Source: Actinomyces urogenitalis DSM 15434 (lineage in GTDB: Bacteria; Actinomycetota; Actinomycetes; Actinomycetales; Actinomycetaceae). From it: DNA of 64,000 nt. Position 1 is the first letter of the stretch. Each line of letters begins with the position of its first letter. The position numbers and the translations under genes were made by a program. This document shows, one piece after another, positions 8,415 to 18,337 of this stretch. The stretch is taken from positions 194,105 through 258,104 of the forward strand of contig NZ_DS999574.1 of assembly GCF_000159035.1 (NCBI RefSeq). Reading direction: 5' to 3'. The notes below the pieces were generated by a model. It was given only the letters and a program-made list of their open reading frames with translations, had not been told where the DNA came from and made no database searches.

Positions 8415-9278
8415 TCACCCCTTGAAGGCCAGCGGCTCCAGACCCTGTACTCCAGGCTCCACGGCGTAGACGCTGCCGGAGGCCGGCTCGACGTCGTCAG
8501 GCAGGTTCTCGCGCGAGGTCGTGATGTACAGCGTGCCCAGGTCGGGACCACCGAAGGTACAGGCCGTCACCTTCGACACCGGCACCTCGATCACCTCACT
8601 GAGTCGACCGTCCTCGTCAAAGCGCCACACAGCGCTGCCCCGGTGCATGGCGACCCACACCCCACCCTCAGCGTCCACGGTCAGCCCGTCCGGGTGCCCC
8701 TGCTCAGCCGGGATCTCCACGAAGGTGCGAGGCTCGACCAGCCCGGCCTCGGCGTCGTAGTCAAAGACGGTCACCCGCCCGGTGGGGGTGTCGATCCAGT
8801 AACCGCGCGAACCGTCCGGGCTGAAGCCCAGGCCGTTGGCGATCGTGGCTCCGCCCCAGGCAGGCACCGGCTCGCCGGCGCCGTCCCAGCGATAGACCGC
8901 GGCAGCCCCCTCCACGCGCTCGTAGGACATGGTCCCGATCCAGAAGCGCCCGTCAGGGTCGCATCCGCCCTCATTCGTGCGGATCGTCGGGTCGGAGTAC
9001 AGCTCAACGGCCTGCGTCAGGTCGCTCAGGTCCTCGGCGCGCCCGACGGCGATCCCCCGCTCCGTGGCCACAACCGCGCCCCCGTCCACACGCGGGCGGA
9101 TGACGCTGGCGACCTTCGAGGGCACGTCCAGACGGCGGTAACCGCCCTCGGCGGCCTCGTCCAGCTCGATGACGCTGCCGGCCAGCATGTCGACAAAGCG
9201 CAGCCGGCCCGTCGCCGGCCACCACACCGGTCCCTCGCCGTGGTAGGAGACCGAGTCCGTGATGCGCTGTGCCTTCAT
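8415..9278 (-). CDS. SMP-30/gluconolactonase family protein
   Basis: A 287-residue six-bladed beta-propeller lactonase-like protein. The metal-binding residues expected of the family are visible in GEGPVWWP (Glu), RTNEGGCDPDGRFWIG (Asn), NGLGFSPDG (Asn) and HPDGLTVD (Asp). Such enzymes hydrolyse sugar lactones in sugar oxidation. There is no signal peptide, so it is cytoplasmic. TACGGT (9285-9290) ends 6 nt before ATG 9278 and overlaps a GGTGGAG sequence, so leaderless or SD-led initiation are both possible. The physiological substrate cannot be read. Confidence 0.85.
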   Translation of the reverse strand: MKAQRITDSVSYHGEGPVWWPATGRLRFVDMLAGSVIELDEAAEGGYRRLDVPSKVASVIRPRVDGGAVVATERGIAVGRAEDLSDLTQAVELYSDPTIRTNEGGCDPDGRFWIGTMSYERVEGAAAVYRWDGAGEPVPAWGGATIANGLGFSPDGSRGYWIDTPTGRVTVFDYDAEAGLVEPRTFVEIPAEQGHPDGLTVDAEGGVWVAMHRGSAVWRFDEDGRLSEVIEVPVSKVTACTFGGPDLGTLYITTSRENLPDDVEPASGSVYAVEPGVQGLEPLAFKG

Positions 9279-9301
9279 GGCTCCACCGTACCCGCAGGCA
9301 A

Positions 9302-9344
9302 CGACGCCGTCGCGTGCGCACGATCAGCACACGCGACGGCGTCG
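9302..9344 (-). terminator. Strong hairpin downstream of the DUF5926 gene
   Basis: A perfect 15-bp stem, CGACGCCGTCGCGTG with CACGCGACGGCGTCG, encloses a 13-nt loop. It sits between the stop of the DUF5926 gene and the start of the SMP-30 gene. No U-tract follows, as is common in actinobacterial terminators. Confidence 0.6.
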
Positions 9345-9367
9345 CTCACGAGGTCCGGCGCCTCGGC

Positions 9368-10237
9368 TCAGAGGTTGACCTGGCGCGAGATGATGCCGGC
9401 CTTGGCCCGGCGAGCCGCCGCGTCCAGCGGCCCCTGGGCAGCCAGCGCCGCCTCCAGCCGCGCGGCCATCTCCTGCATCGGGGCGGTGAGCTCCTCAGCC
9501 TCGGTCCCCGGAACCAGCTCCCACACGGGGATGGCCAGGCCACAGGCACGGAAGGCGCCGATGAAGCGGGCCCCTTCCTCCAGGTCGGACTCGCGCGCGG
9601 CGTGCACGCGGGCGAAGGCGTTGAAGAACTCGTCCTCGTCCTCCCCACGCACCCAGCGCACGAACTCCTTGCCACCCATGCGGAACCAGTAGGCGTGCTC
9701 CACGCCCGGCACCGCCTTGGCCTGGGCGATCTCGCCCTTGGCCTCCTCCAGCTGGCGCTGGGCCTGCGGGTCCTTGGCGGCCTCGGCGTCGAGCCAGAAG
9801 TCGAAGGTCTCGCGCACGCTGACCTGCGGGGCGAAGTTCAGGTCCACGATGTCCTGCAGGCGCTCACCCGGCTCAGGCAACCCGTTGACGGCCAACCCGT
9901 GCCCCTCCTCCAGGTCCAGGGCCTCCAGGAGGGCAGCGGCCACGTCACGGCTGGCGTCACCCGAGTGAAGGGTCGTCTGCAGCGCCACCAGGACCTCGCC
10001 GTCGGCACGCTTGAGCGCCTGAGCGAGCTCGGGCAGGAGGGTGACCAGCTGGACCGTGCGTCCGCCGTGGGCCTCGTTGAGCTTCACGGTGGCGGTCGCC
10101 GCCGGGAGGATCTGCATCATGGCGACGAGGTCCTCTTCGCCGGGCAGCCCCTCGAAGGGACGGGCGACGTAAGCGATCTTCTGCTTCTTGGGCGTTGCGT
10201 CGGCGGCCTTGCGCGCCTGGCGCTTCTTCTTCGACAT
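9368..10237 (-). CDS. DUF5926 family protein
   Basis: A 289-residue actinobacterial protein of unknown function. The basic N-terminus (MSKKKRQARKAADATPKKQ) is followed by YVARPFEGLPGEEDLVAMM and PAATATVKL, which match the DUF5926 family start. The C-terminal half is rich in charged helices. The SEC-C-like zinc motif carried by some relatives is absent here. TACCCT (10244-10249) ends 6 nt before ATG 10237, indicating a leaderless promoter. Confidence 0.8.
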   Translation of the reverse strand: MSKKKRQARKAADATPKKQKIAYVARPFEGLPGEEDLVAMMQILPAATATVKLNEAHGGRTVQLVTLLPELAQALKRADGEVLVALQTTLHSGDASRDVAAALLEALDLEEGHGLAVNGLPEPGERLQDIVDLNFAPQVSVRETFDFWLDAEAAKDPQAQRQLEEAKGEIAQAKAVPGVEHAYWFRMGGKEFVRWVRGEDEDEFFNAFARVHAARESDLEEGARFIGAFRACGLAIPVWELVPGTEAEELTAPMQEMAARLEAALAAQGPLDAAARRAKAGIISRQVNL

Positions 10238-10302
10238 AGCGTCAGGGTAACGGTCTGGCCCGGCCTGTCCCGGCCGACGCGGCGGTCCCGGCCAACAGAC
10301 GG

Positions 10303-10701
10303 TCAGGGACGCACGGCGACGGCCTCGATCTCCACCCCGGCGCCCTTGGGCAGGGCCGCCACCTGGAAGGCCGCGCGCGCCGGCAGCACCGGCCCGGTGA
10401 AGAAGCGGGAGTAGACCTCGTTGACCGGGACGAAGTCATTGATGTCAGCCAGCAGCACGGTGGTCTTGACGACGTGCTCGTAGCCCAGTCCCGCGGCCGC
10501 GAGGATCTCACCGACGCTGGTGAGCACGCGCTCGGCCTGAGCCTGGATGTCCCCGTCCACCAGCGTCCCGGTAGCGGGGTCGAGCGGGATCTGGCCGGAG
10601 ACGTAGACGGTGGAGCCGGCGCCCTCACCAGTCGAGACAGCCTGGGAATACGGGCCGACGGCGGCCGGAGCCTTGGGCGTGGAGATGGCGGTTGCGGTCA
10701 T
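10303..10701 (-). CDS. ridA: RidA family enamine/imine deaminase
   Basis: A 132-residue YjgF/YER057c/UK114 protein. [17 protein letters not shown] and [22 protein letters not shown] match RidA, and Arg109 corresponds to the catalytic arginine that hydrolyses 2-aminoacrylate and similar reactive imines from PLP enzymes. ATG 10701 was chosen because GGAAGGA lies 7 nt upstream and the family begins here. Confidence 0.9.
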   Translation of the reverse strand: MTATAISTPKAPAAVGPYSQAVSTGEGAGSTVYVSGQIPLDPATGTLVDGDIQAQAERVLTSVGEILAAAGLGYEHVVKTTVLLADINDFVPVNEVYSRFFTGPVLPARAAFQVAALPKGAGVEIEAVAVRP

Positions 10702-10788
10702 GGGCAGTCCTTCCGACGGGCGGACACCAGCGCACCGCCCCACTACTGTGACAGCACCACGATAGGCGCGTGACCCAGGAGGACCGCC

Positions 10789-11038
10789 GTGCGACGCCCC
10801 GCCATCCCGTCACCTGAGACCCTCGCCAGACGCGCCGCCGCCAGCACCACCCCGGCAGACCGGCGGACCTCTCCCTGTTCCTGTCCGGCGCCCAGGAGCG
10901 TGAGGTGCTCGACGCCGTAGCTCAGCCCGAGCCGGCGACGGCCGGCTCACGCAGGCCGAGGTGTGGCTGGCCGAGCGGCCCAACCGTCTGGCAGCCTTCC
11001 TCGCCTTCGCCGCTGACCTTGTGTCCGCCGCTCCCTAA
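10789..11038 (+). pseudogene. Frameshifted small gene, unknown function
   Basis: A good Shine-Dalgarno (AGGAGGA, 10777-10783) precedes GTG 10789, which opens [17 protein letters not shown]. Coding then appears to continue in a second frame (ADLSLFLSGAQEREVLDAV) and in a third (LTQAEVWLAERPNRLAAFLA, ending at TAA 11036-11038). Read through two frameshifts, it gives an 80-residue helical protein. I do not recognise the family. The surrounding 10702-11178 holds nothing else I can support. Confidence 0.4.
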
Positions 11039-11178
11039 GGAGCCGCTGAGCGCCGCGGGTGGCTGTCAGGCCGAAGTACCCGGCCAGCCGGCGGTTTTCC
11101 TCCCTAGGCTGAGCCGCCGTCGTCCATCTTTCGGGACAATGAGCGGACAGCGCTGATCGGGCGTGCCACACTCGACGC

Positions 11179-12858
<1,680 letters not shown>

Positions 12859-12882
12859 GCCGGCGTAGGCCCTTCCCTCACT

Positions 12883-12961
12883 TGCGTCGTTTCAGGCCCT
12901 GAACAGTCGATTCCCATGCGCACAGCAGCGCAATCGACTGTTCAGGGCCTGAAACGACGCA
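12883..12961. repeat. Palindromic intergenic repeat, copy D, possible terminator
   Basis: The most perfect copy: a 30-bp arm (12883-12912) is matched exactly by its reverse complement (12932-12961) around a 19-nt loop. The arms contain the family blocks GTTTCAGGCC and AACAGTCG, but the loop lacks the GGTTGTGGCAA of the other copies. It lies 25 bp after the pgm stop, so it would fold in the 3' end of the pgm mRNA. Confidence 0.8.
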
Positions 12962-12962
12962 G

Positions 12963-12980
12963 TTGACATTCCCCCCCCCC
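12963..12980 (+). promoter_or_regulatory. TTGACA box followed by a ten-C tract
   Basis: TTGACA at 12963-12968 is a consensus -35 hexamer and directly follows palindrome D. Two bases later a run of ten C residues (12971-12980) falls where the -35/-10 spacer would be. The downstream TAGGGC (12984-12989) is a poor -10 at 15-nt spacing. It would serve the lipoprotein gene at 13033. Confidence 0.35.
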
Positions 12981-13032
12981 ATCTAGGGCGTCAGAGATCA
13001 TATTTCCCTGTTCTCTCACACCTGGAGATCCC

Positions 13033-13662
13033 ATGAAGCGCACTGTCGCAGCCTCATTCGCTGCCATCGCCCTCGCCGCCTCCCTGACTGCCTGCGGCTC
13101 CGGCTCCGACTCGACCACAACCGCTGAGTCGACGGCGGCCGAGGCCACTGCCGTTGCCACCACCGAGCAGACGCAGGAGGCCACGGACACCGACCAGGCC
13201 GAGGGCACGCCCGTCCACGTGACCACCGTCGCCAGTGTCACGGCCCCCGAGGGCTTCACCGACGTCGGCGCCCAGAGCGGCGAGGGCGCGATCGGCTTCG
13301 TCAGCGCTGACGGCATGCGCACGATCGTCATCTCGGCCCAGACCAGCAGCGAGGACGTGGAGGCCGCCGTGGCCGCCCTGTTCGCCACCGGTGGCATGGT
13401 CGGCCAGACCCAGGTGCAAAGCGGCGCCACCACCGCCTTCGCCGAGACCGGCTCGGTCACGGTGGACGGCGAGACCGGAGCGAGCTACTCCAGCACCTCC
13501 TCTGACGAGAGCACCGGGATGTCCGCGGCCACCCGTGGCGCCTACGTCAGCCACAACGGCACGCTGGTCTTCATCGGTTAGACCGTCCTCAACCTCTCCG
13601 GCGCGGCCGAGGTGAGCGAGGCGGACTTCCAGACGCTCCTGAGCTCGATCACCTGGAAGTGA
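13033..13662 (+). pseudogene. Lipoprotein gene interrupted by an in-frame TAG
   Basis: MKRTVAASFAAIALAASLTAC is a lipoprotein signal with lipobox LTAC and Cys21. A Thr/Ala/Glu-rich linker and a globular domain (VTAPEGFTDVG to NGTLVFIG) follow. TAG at 13579-13581 stops the frame at 182 residues. The same frame then stays open for 26 codons with protein-like sequence (LSGAAEVSEADFQTLLSSI) to TGA 13660-13662. The intact ancestor was therefore probably about 209 residues. A shortened protein may still be made and exported. GGAG precedes the ATG. Function unknown. Confidence 0.7.
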
Positions 13663-13722
13663 CGCACCTCTGACCACTGGTCAGACCACCTGAGGGACAC
13701 GTCCTGAACCTCAGCAGCATGA

Positions 13723-13761
13723 CGAGGTGGGGAGCCGTGCGTGGCATGGCTCCCCACCTCG
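13723..13761 (+). terminator. Hairpin terminator after the lipoprotein gene
   Basis: A perfect 14-bp stem, CGAGGTGGGGAGCC with GGCTCCCCACCTCG, has an 11-nt loop. CTGTCTC follows rather than a U-run. It lies between the lipoprotein remnant and the ywiC-like gene. Confidence 0.6.
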
Positions 13762-13815
13762 CTGTCTCGGCCCACGCTCACCGATGCCTGGCCCAGGCCC
13801 AGTTAGGGTAATTCC

Positions 13816-14919
13816 ATGACTCAGCAGCGTCCTTCCCGGCCCCATGAGTACGACGGCGCCGCCAGCCCGGAGCCCGAGGAGATCGTGGCTGACGAGCAGC
13901 CCGCTGAGCAGGCCGAGGACGGACGCCGTCCCTCCCCCATTCCCTCCCACCAGTCCCGTCCCGGGCCGGAGGACGACATCATGCTGGCCACGGGCCGCCC
14001 GCGCGGAGCCGGTGAGCCCACCCCCGTGCGCGAGCGGGTCGAGGCCGCCAAGGAACGCCAGGAGCAGATCCGTCGCCAGCCCGGCCGCAAGGCCTGGATC
14101 CCCAACCAGCACGGCGCCTGGTCGATGCTGGTCCTACCGCCGCTGGTCGGCTGGGTGGTCGGCGGCGTGAGCTGGAAGAACCTTCTGCTCCTGCCTGCCT
14201 GGTGGAGCGCGTACCTGACCTACTGGGCGTGGTCGCAGTGGCTGCGGACCCGCTCGCCGCGCCGTCGCGCTCTCATCCTCGTCCCGCTTCTCGCCTACAC
14301 GGCCGCCACTGCCATGCTCGGGCTCATCACCCTGGCCGCGGCTCCCTACCTGCTGCAGTTCGCGGTCCCCCTGGCGCCGCTGTTCGCCATCGCGTTGTGG
14401 GAGGTGTGGTCCGGGCGCGAGCGCTCGCTGCTGTCAGGACTGTCGACGACGGCGGCCGCCAGCATCATGGCCGCCGTCACCTACTCGCTGGCAGTGGGTG
14501 GCGCAGGCGGTTTCCTGGGCACCGGCGCCACCAGCTCGCCACTGCCTGGGTCCAGCCCCAACGGCGAACTCGTGGGGTGGTCATGGATGTGGGTCGTCAC
14601 GGCACTGACGGCCGCCTACTTCTGCGGCACGGTTCCGTATATCAAGGCCATGATCCGCGAGCGATTCAACAACCGGCTGCTGGCTGGCACAGTGGCCTGG
14701 CACGCCGCAGTCGCGCTGCTCACGCTCGTAGGAGCGGGCACCGGATACCTGCCGTGGGCCCACGCGGCGCTGTGGGTGCTGCTTGCGGTGCGGTCCTTCG
14801 CCATGGTCCGCTGGCAGTGGAGCCTCGTGCGGCGCACGCACAAGGGCCTGCGGCCAGGCACGATGGGAGTCGTCGAACTGGCCTTCTGCCTCGCCTTCCT
14901 CATCACGATCGCGAGCTAA
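13816..14919 (+). CDS. YwiC-like membrane protein
   Basis: A 367-residue protein with a hydrophilic Glu/Pro-rich N-terminus (about 85 residues). The YwiC signature PNQHGAWSMLVLPPLVGW follows, then eight to nine membrane segments. Family members are uncharacterised membrane proteins; in some bacteria they lie near nitrate-respiration genes, but nothing of that kind is nearby here. TAGGGT (13804-13809) ends 6 nt before ATG 13816, a clear leaderless arrangement. The convergent aminotransferase gene ends 50 bp downstream. Confidence 0.8.
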   Translation: MTQQRPSRPHEYDGAASPEPEEIVADEQPAEQAEDGRRPSPIPSHQSRPGPEDDIMLATGRPRGAGEPTPVRERVEAAKERQEQIRRQPGRKAWIPNQHGAWSMLVLPPLVGWVVGGVSWKNLLLLPAWWSAYLTYWAWSQWLRTRSPRRRALILVPLLAYTAATAMLGLITLAAAPYLLQFAVPLAPLFAIALWEVWSGRERSLLSGLSTTAAASIMAAVTYSLAVGGAGGFLGTGATSSPLPGSSPNGELVGWSWMWVVTALTAAYFCGTVPYIKAMIRERFNNRLLAGTVAWHAAVALLTLVGAGTGYLPWAHAALWVLLAVRSFAMVRWQWSLVRRTHKGLRPGTMGVVELAFCLAFLITIAS

Positions 14920-14921
14920 GG

Positions 14922-14953
14922 ACCCTCAGCTCTCCCTGAGCGAGCGTGAGGGT
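14922..14953. terminator. Bidirectional hairpin between convergent genes
   Basis: ACCCTCA (14922-14928) pairs with TGAGGGT (14947-14953), with an inner CTC/GAG pairing. TTCTGT follows on the plus strand. It lies between the ywiC-like and aminotransferase stops. Confidence 0.45.
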
Positions 14954-14969
14954 TCTGTAGCACCGCCCG

Positions 14970-16091
14970 TTAGCCCCGCGGGCCGTCCCAGCTCCTGGCG
15001 GCTGCCAGAACCCGGTCGTTGTCCTCAGGCAAGCCGATGCTCACGCGCACGCCCTCACCAGCAAAGGGCCGCACCAGGATCCCCGCGGCCTTGAAGTGCT
15101 CGGCGAGCTGCGCCGTCGCCTCGGCAACCCCGAGCCAGAAGAAGTTGCCCTGCGCCTGGGGCACAACCCATCCATCCTCGCGCAGCGCCGCTACCACACG
15201 GTCACGCTCAGCGGCCACCAGGCCTGCTCGCCGGGCAGTCTCGGCCAGCGCCTTCGGCTCCAGGGCGGCGATCGCCGCAGCCTGCGCAGGCAGGTTGACG
15301 CCGAAAGGCGTGGCCACGCTGCGCACCGCGCTCGCGATGTCCGGCTGCGCCACGAGGTATCCCACGCGCATGCCAGCCAGTGCGTGCGCCTTGGAGAAGG
15401 TCCTGGAGACCACCAGGTTCGGGTAAGCCTCCAGCAGCTCCATCGCGTCGCCCACCGCCGGGTCGGTGACGAAGTCGAGATAGGCCTCGTCCACCAGCAC
15501 CAGGACGCTGGCAGGCACGCCGTCAAGCAGGGCGCACAGCTCGCGACGCGTGAGCGCGGAACCTGTGGGGTTGTTCGGGGTACAGGCCATCACCACCCGG
15601 GTGCGCTTAGTCAGCGCCGCGATCATTGCGGGCACGTCATGGCGCCCGTCAGGCGTGAGCGCGACCTTGACCGCCCTCGCACCGGCGACGGCGATACAGA
15701 TGGGGTAGGCCTCGAAAGAGCGCCACGGCAGGACGACGTCGTCCCCCTCGTCACACACGGTGTCCAGCAGGTGCTGGATGAGCGCCACCGAGCCGTTGCC
15801 AACGACCACCTGAGCCGGATCAACTGCGTACCGACCGGCCAGCGCCTCCACCAGGGCCTCCCCCGTCATCTCGGGGTAGCGGTTGACCGTGCTCGCGGCC
15901 GCGGTCAGCGCCTTCAGCACCGGCTCCTGGACGGGGTAGGGCAGCTCGTTGGAGGAGAGCTTGGCAACCTGCTGGCTTCCGGGGCGAGCTCCCGGAACGT
16001 ATGCCGGAAGGGTGGCAACGGCCTGGCGGATGTGGACGGACGTCGTCATGCCCTGGGAGGCTGCGGGGCCGGCCGGCTGGGAAGCGCTCAT
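14970..16091 (-). CDS. Histidinol-phosphate/aromatic aminotransferase
   Basis: A 373-residue fold-type I PLP aminotransferase of the HisC family. The PLP lysine is in SRTFSKAHALAGMRVGY, and ACTPNNPTGS and VDEAYLDF provide the other cofactor contacts. In actinobacteria this subgroup is often a phenylalanine/aromatic aminotransferase (Pat) rather than the histidine enzyme. No his genes are adjacent and pheA is in the same window, so Pat is plausible. ATG 16091 is preceded by GAGGAT at 6 nt; ATG 16049 is an alternative. Confidence 0.85.
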   Translation of the reverse strand: MSASQPAGPAASQGMTTSVHIRQAVATLPAYVPGARPGSQQVAKLSSNELPYPVQEPVLKALTAAASTVNRYPEMTGEALVEALAGRYAVDPAQVVVGNGSVALIQHLLDTVCDEGDDVVLPWRSFEAYPICIAVAGARAVKVALTPDGRHDVPAMIAALTKRTRVVMACTPNNPTGSALTRRELCALLDGVPASVLVLVDEAYLDFVTDPAVGDAMELLEAYPNLVVSRTFSKAHALAGMRVGYLVAQPDIASAVRSVATPFGVNLPAQAAAIAALEPKALAETARRAGLVAAERDRVVAALREDGWVVPQAQGNFFWLGVAEATAQLAEHFKAAGILVRPFAGEGVRVSIGLPEDNDRVLAAARSWDGPRG

Positions 16092-16133
16092 GCGGGCATC
16101 CTCGCACCGACCAGCTCCGGCCCGCAGCGTCGG

Positions 16134-17981
16134 TCACCTACCGACCGCCGCTCCAGGCTGCTCCTGATCGGTCAGCCGCTCGACGTCGAAGACCACCTCG
16201 CTGGTCACCGCCCCCTCCTCCCCGGCGCCGGTGATACCGCGCAGCTGACGGGCCCAGTCCTCCAGCGCGGGGTCGGCAGGCATTCCCTCCAGCGCCTGGG
16301 CGTAGACGAGGGAGCCATGCGGGTAGCCCTCCAGGTTGGTGCCGGTCGTGTCGATCCGCAGCGTGAGGCGAGCCGGGCCCACGGGATTGGCCCGGGCGTC
16401 AAGGGCCGAGACGGCATCGGCACCGTTCTCGACGTGCAGGGTCCGCACCGTCTCAGGGACGGCAGCGCCGGCTACAGGCCCTCCCACGGTGAGCAGGGTG
16501 GTGACGGTGAAACGCTGCGCCACGGCCGGGTCAGCCGCCAGGTTCGAGGCCGTGATCGCGCCCTGGGAGTGCCCGTAGAGCGCCACCGGGTCCTCGGGCG
16601 CGACTCCGGCGGCCCGCATGGCGCTGACGACGGCGCTCTCCATATCCGTAGGCATGCGGGCCACCGCCTCCAGGTTGGTCAGCATGTCTTGGGGATTCGG
16701 CCCACCCATGCCCCAGTTCGTCGTCCCCGGCACGACGACGAGCCAGGATCGTGTGCCGTCAACATGGTCAGTGCGCACGAGTGAGATGACGCCTGTGGTC
16801 TGGTCAGAGTCGGACTGCTTCAGCCCGTCGGAGTAGCGCATGACGTCGCTGGGCGTCGCCAGGGGGCTCAGGCACCGCCCCTCGCTCCCCGACCAGGCGA
16901 CAGCCAGGGGAGCCACGGCGGTCCCCAGCCCGAGCGGATCGCGCAGCGCCGCCGGCACGGTGAAGGGAGATCCGCCGTGGGGCGTCAGCCGCAGACCCGT
17001 GCGCTCGCCGAAGCGCCGTCGACCAGCCTCGGCCGAGCGCATCGCGAGGTAGGCCGTCACCCGCTGCATCGGGGTCAGGCTCGCGGCCGGCACGATCTGG
17101 CTACCCACCGCCAGATCCCGAGGGAGCCTGGCGGAGATGACCGGGTCCAGCCGGTCGGCAGCCTGGGACAGATATGCCTCCAGACGTGCAGCCTCCTGAC
17201 TAGTACCCGCACGGACAGCCTGGGCCCCCAGGACGAGGATCGCCAGGAGATCGGTGCGCACCCACTGCGCCAGGTCCGCGTCCGACAGGACAATGAGGAG
17301 GTCAGCCAGGCCGTCCTTGACCGTTCCCTCCGGAGCCTCGTTGACCAGGTCCTGGAGCCCGTGGAACACGGTGTCATCCATGAGCTCACGCAGCCGCGGA
17401 CTGGCTGCCAGCAACCGCGCCAGGCTCAGCGCCAGGCTCGTCCCGCCCCCGAGGGCCTGGACGAGCGAGACGTTGTGGAGGATCTGCACCGAGGTCTGCC
17501 AGCTCGTCGCGTTCCTGGCCTCCGCGTTCTGGTAGGCCTCGGCGCTCGCCAGCACGTCCGTGCTCAGCGTCTGGAGGAGCTCGGCGACCTGCGCCACCGA
17601 TCCGGGGCCCGTGCGCAGCGCGTCCGCCGCCTGGATCGCCTGGGCGCGCTGCCACTCGGCCGCCATGGGGTCTGCCGCAAGGTCCCAGGGTGTCAGCTCA
17701 TAGGCAAAGGGGTGGGAGCCAGCCTCAATCTGGGCGTGCGCCGCGCCCAGGTGCCTGGCGGCCTCGTCCAGCAGCCCGGCGCCACCCGAGAGCTGCGCGG
17801 CCAGGGTATCCAGGTCGTGTAGGTCCACGCGGAAGCCTCCCCCGAAGAGCACGGCGCGGACCTGGCCACCAGCCGGTAGGGACCAGCTCATCGCACGTGC
17901 CGCCGTGTCGTCGGGCAGCGGCGTTACGCCTGGTGCTGGATCGGCTTCCAGCCGCTGGCCCTGCACTTCTGCCGTGGTCAT
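16134..17981 (-). CDS. Esterase-like protein with N-terminal helical domain, possible type VII substrate
   Basis: A 615-residue protein. Residues 50-160 form two long predicted helices joined by a turn containing PWDL, ending with Y150-Q-N-A-E154, a YxxxE motif like the type VII secretion signal. A helical middle region leads to a C-terminal alpha/beta-hydrolase domain (about 410-615) with oxyanion-side VVVPGTTNWG, nucleophile elbow G470-HSQG (Ser472) and a likely catalytic His555 in EGYPHGS. Its ATG overlaps the stop of the WXG-like gene (ATGA, 17981-17978), so the two are translationally coupled. There is no Sec signal peptide. Substrate unknown. Confidence 0.7.
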   Translation of the reverse strand: MTTAEVQGQRLEADPAPGVTPLPDDTAARAMSWSLPAGGQVRAVLFGGGFRVDLHDLDTLAAQLSGGAGLLDEAARHLGAAHAQIEAGSHPFAYELTPWDLAADPMAAEWQRAQAIQAADALRTGPGSVAQVAELLQTLSTDVLASAEAYQNAEARNATSWQTSVQILHNVSLVQALGGGTSLALSLARLLAASPRLRELMDDTVFHGLQDLVNEAPEGTVKDGLADLLIVLSDADLAQWVRTDLLAILVLGAQAVRAGTSQEAARLEAYLSQAADRLDPVISARLPRDLAVGSQIVPAASLTPMQRVTAYLAMRSAEAGRRRFGERTGLRLTPHGGSPFTVPAALRDPLGLGTAVAPLAVAWSGSEGRCLSPLATPSDVMRYSDGLKQSDSDQTTGVISLVRTDHVDGTRSWLVVVPGTTNWGMGGPNPQDMLTNLEAVARMPTDMESAVVSAMRAAGVAPEDPVALYGHSQGAITASNLAADPAVAQRFTVTTLLTVGGPVAGAAVPETVRTLHVENGADAVSALDARANPVGPARLTLRIDTTGTNLEGYPHGSLVYAQALEGMPADPALEDWARQLRGITGAGEEGAVTSEVVFDVERLTDQEQPGAAVGR

Positions 17982-18202
17982 GACGCCACGCACTGGAGCA
18001 GGGGATCGTCGACGGCGGCCGCGGCGGTACGGGCCTGCTCCAGACGTGCAGACAGATCAGTCAGGAGCAGGCGCAGCTCATCCAGCCTCGTCTGGCAGGC
18101 CGTCGCGGCTGGACCGCTCCAGCTGGTGGGAACCGTCGTGGGCACGTGGGCGGCGGCGCTGGCAACAGCCTCCTGCGCCAGCACGAGTGAGAGAAGGTCC
18201 AT
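17978..18202 (-). CDS. WXG-like small protein
   Basis: A 74-residue, mostly alpha-helical protein. W28-S-G30 sits in a turn between helix 1 (residues 1-20) and helix 2 (32-66), as in WXG100/ESAT-6-like proteins, though it is shorter than the usual 95-100 residues. It overlaps the esterase gene by ATGA, which fits co-translation and possible heterodimer formation with the helical N-terminus of the esterase. TAGCGT ends 6 nt before its ATG. The family assignment is inference from the motif and context. Confidence 0.55.
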   Translation of the reverse strand: MDLLSLVLAQEAVASAAAHVPTTVPTSWSGPAATACQTRLDELRLLLTDLSARLEQARTAAAAVDDPLLQCVAS

Positions 18203-18208
18203 GACCTG

Positions 18209-18214
18209 ACGCTA
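18209..18214 (-). promoter_or_regulatory. -10 box for the WXG-like/esterase pair
   Basis: TAGCGT on the minus strand lies 6 nt before ATG 18202. The spacing matches the other leaderless starts in this window, so transcription would begin at or next to the start codon. Confidence 0.5.
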
Positions 18215-18337
18215 GGCCGTACCGGCGCACGCCCGCTCGCCACCTGTGGACGGACACTCTCGGGGGTGTCACGGCACTCGCCTGTGGAGCCCGAGCGGGG
18301 TGGAACGGTGCGGCATCTCGTCTCCGAGCGCATGCGC

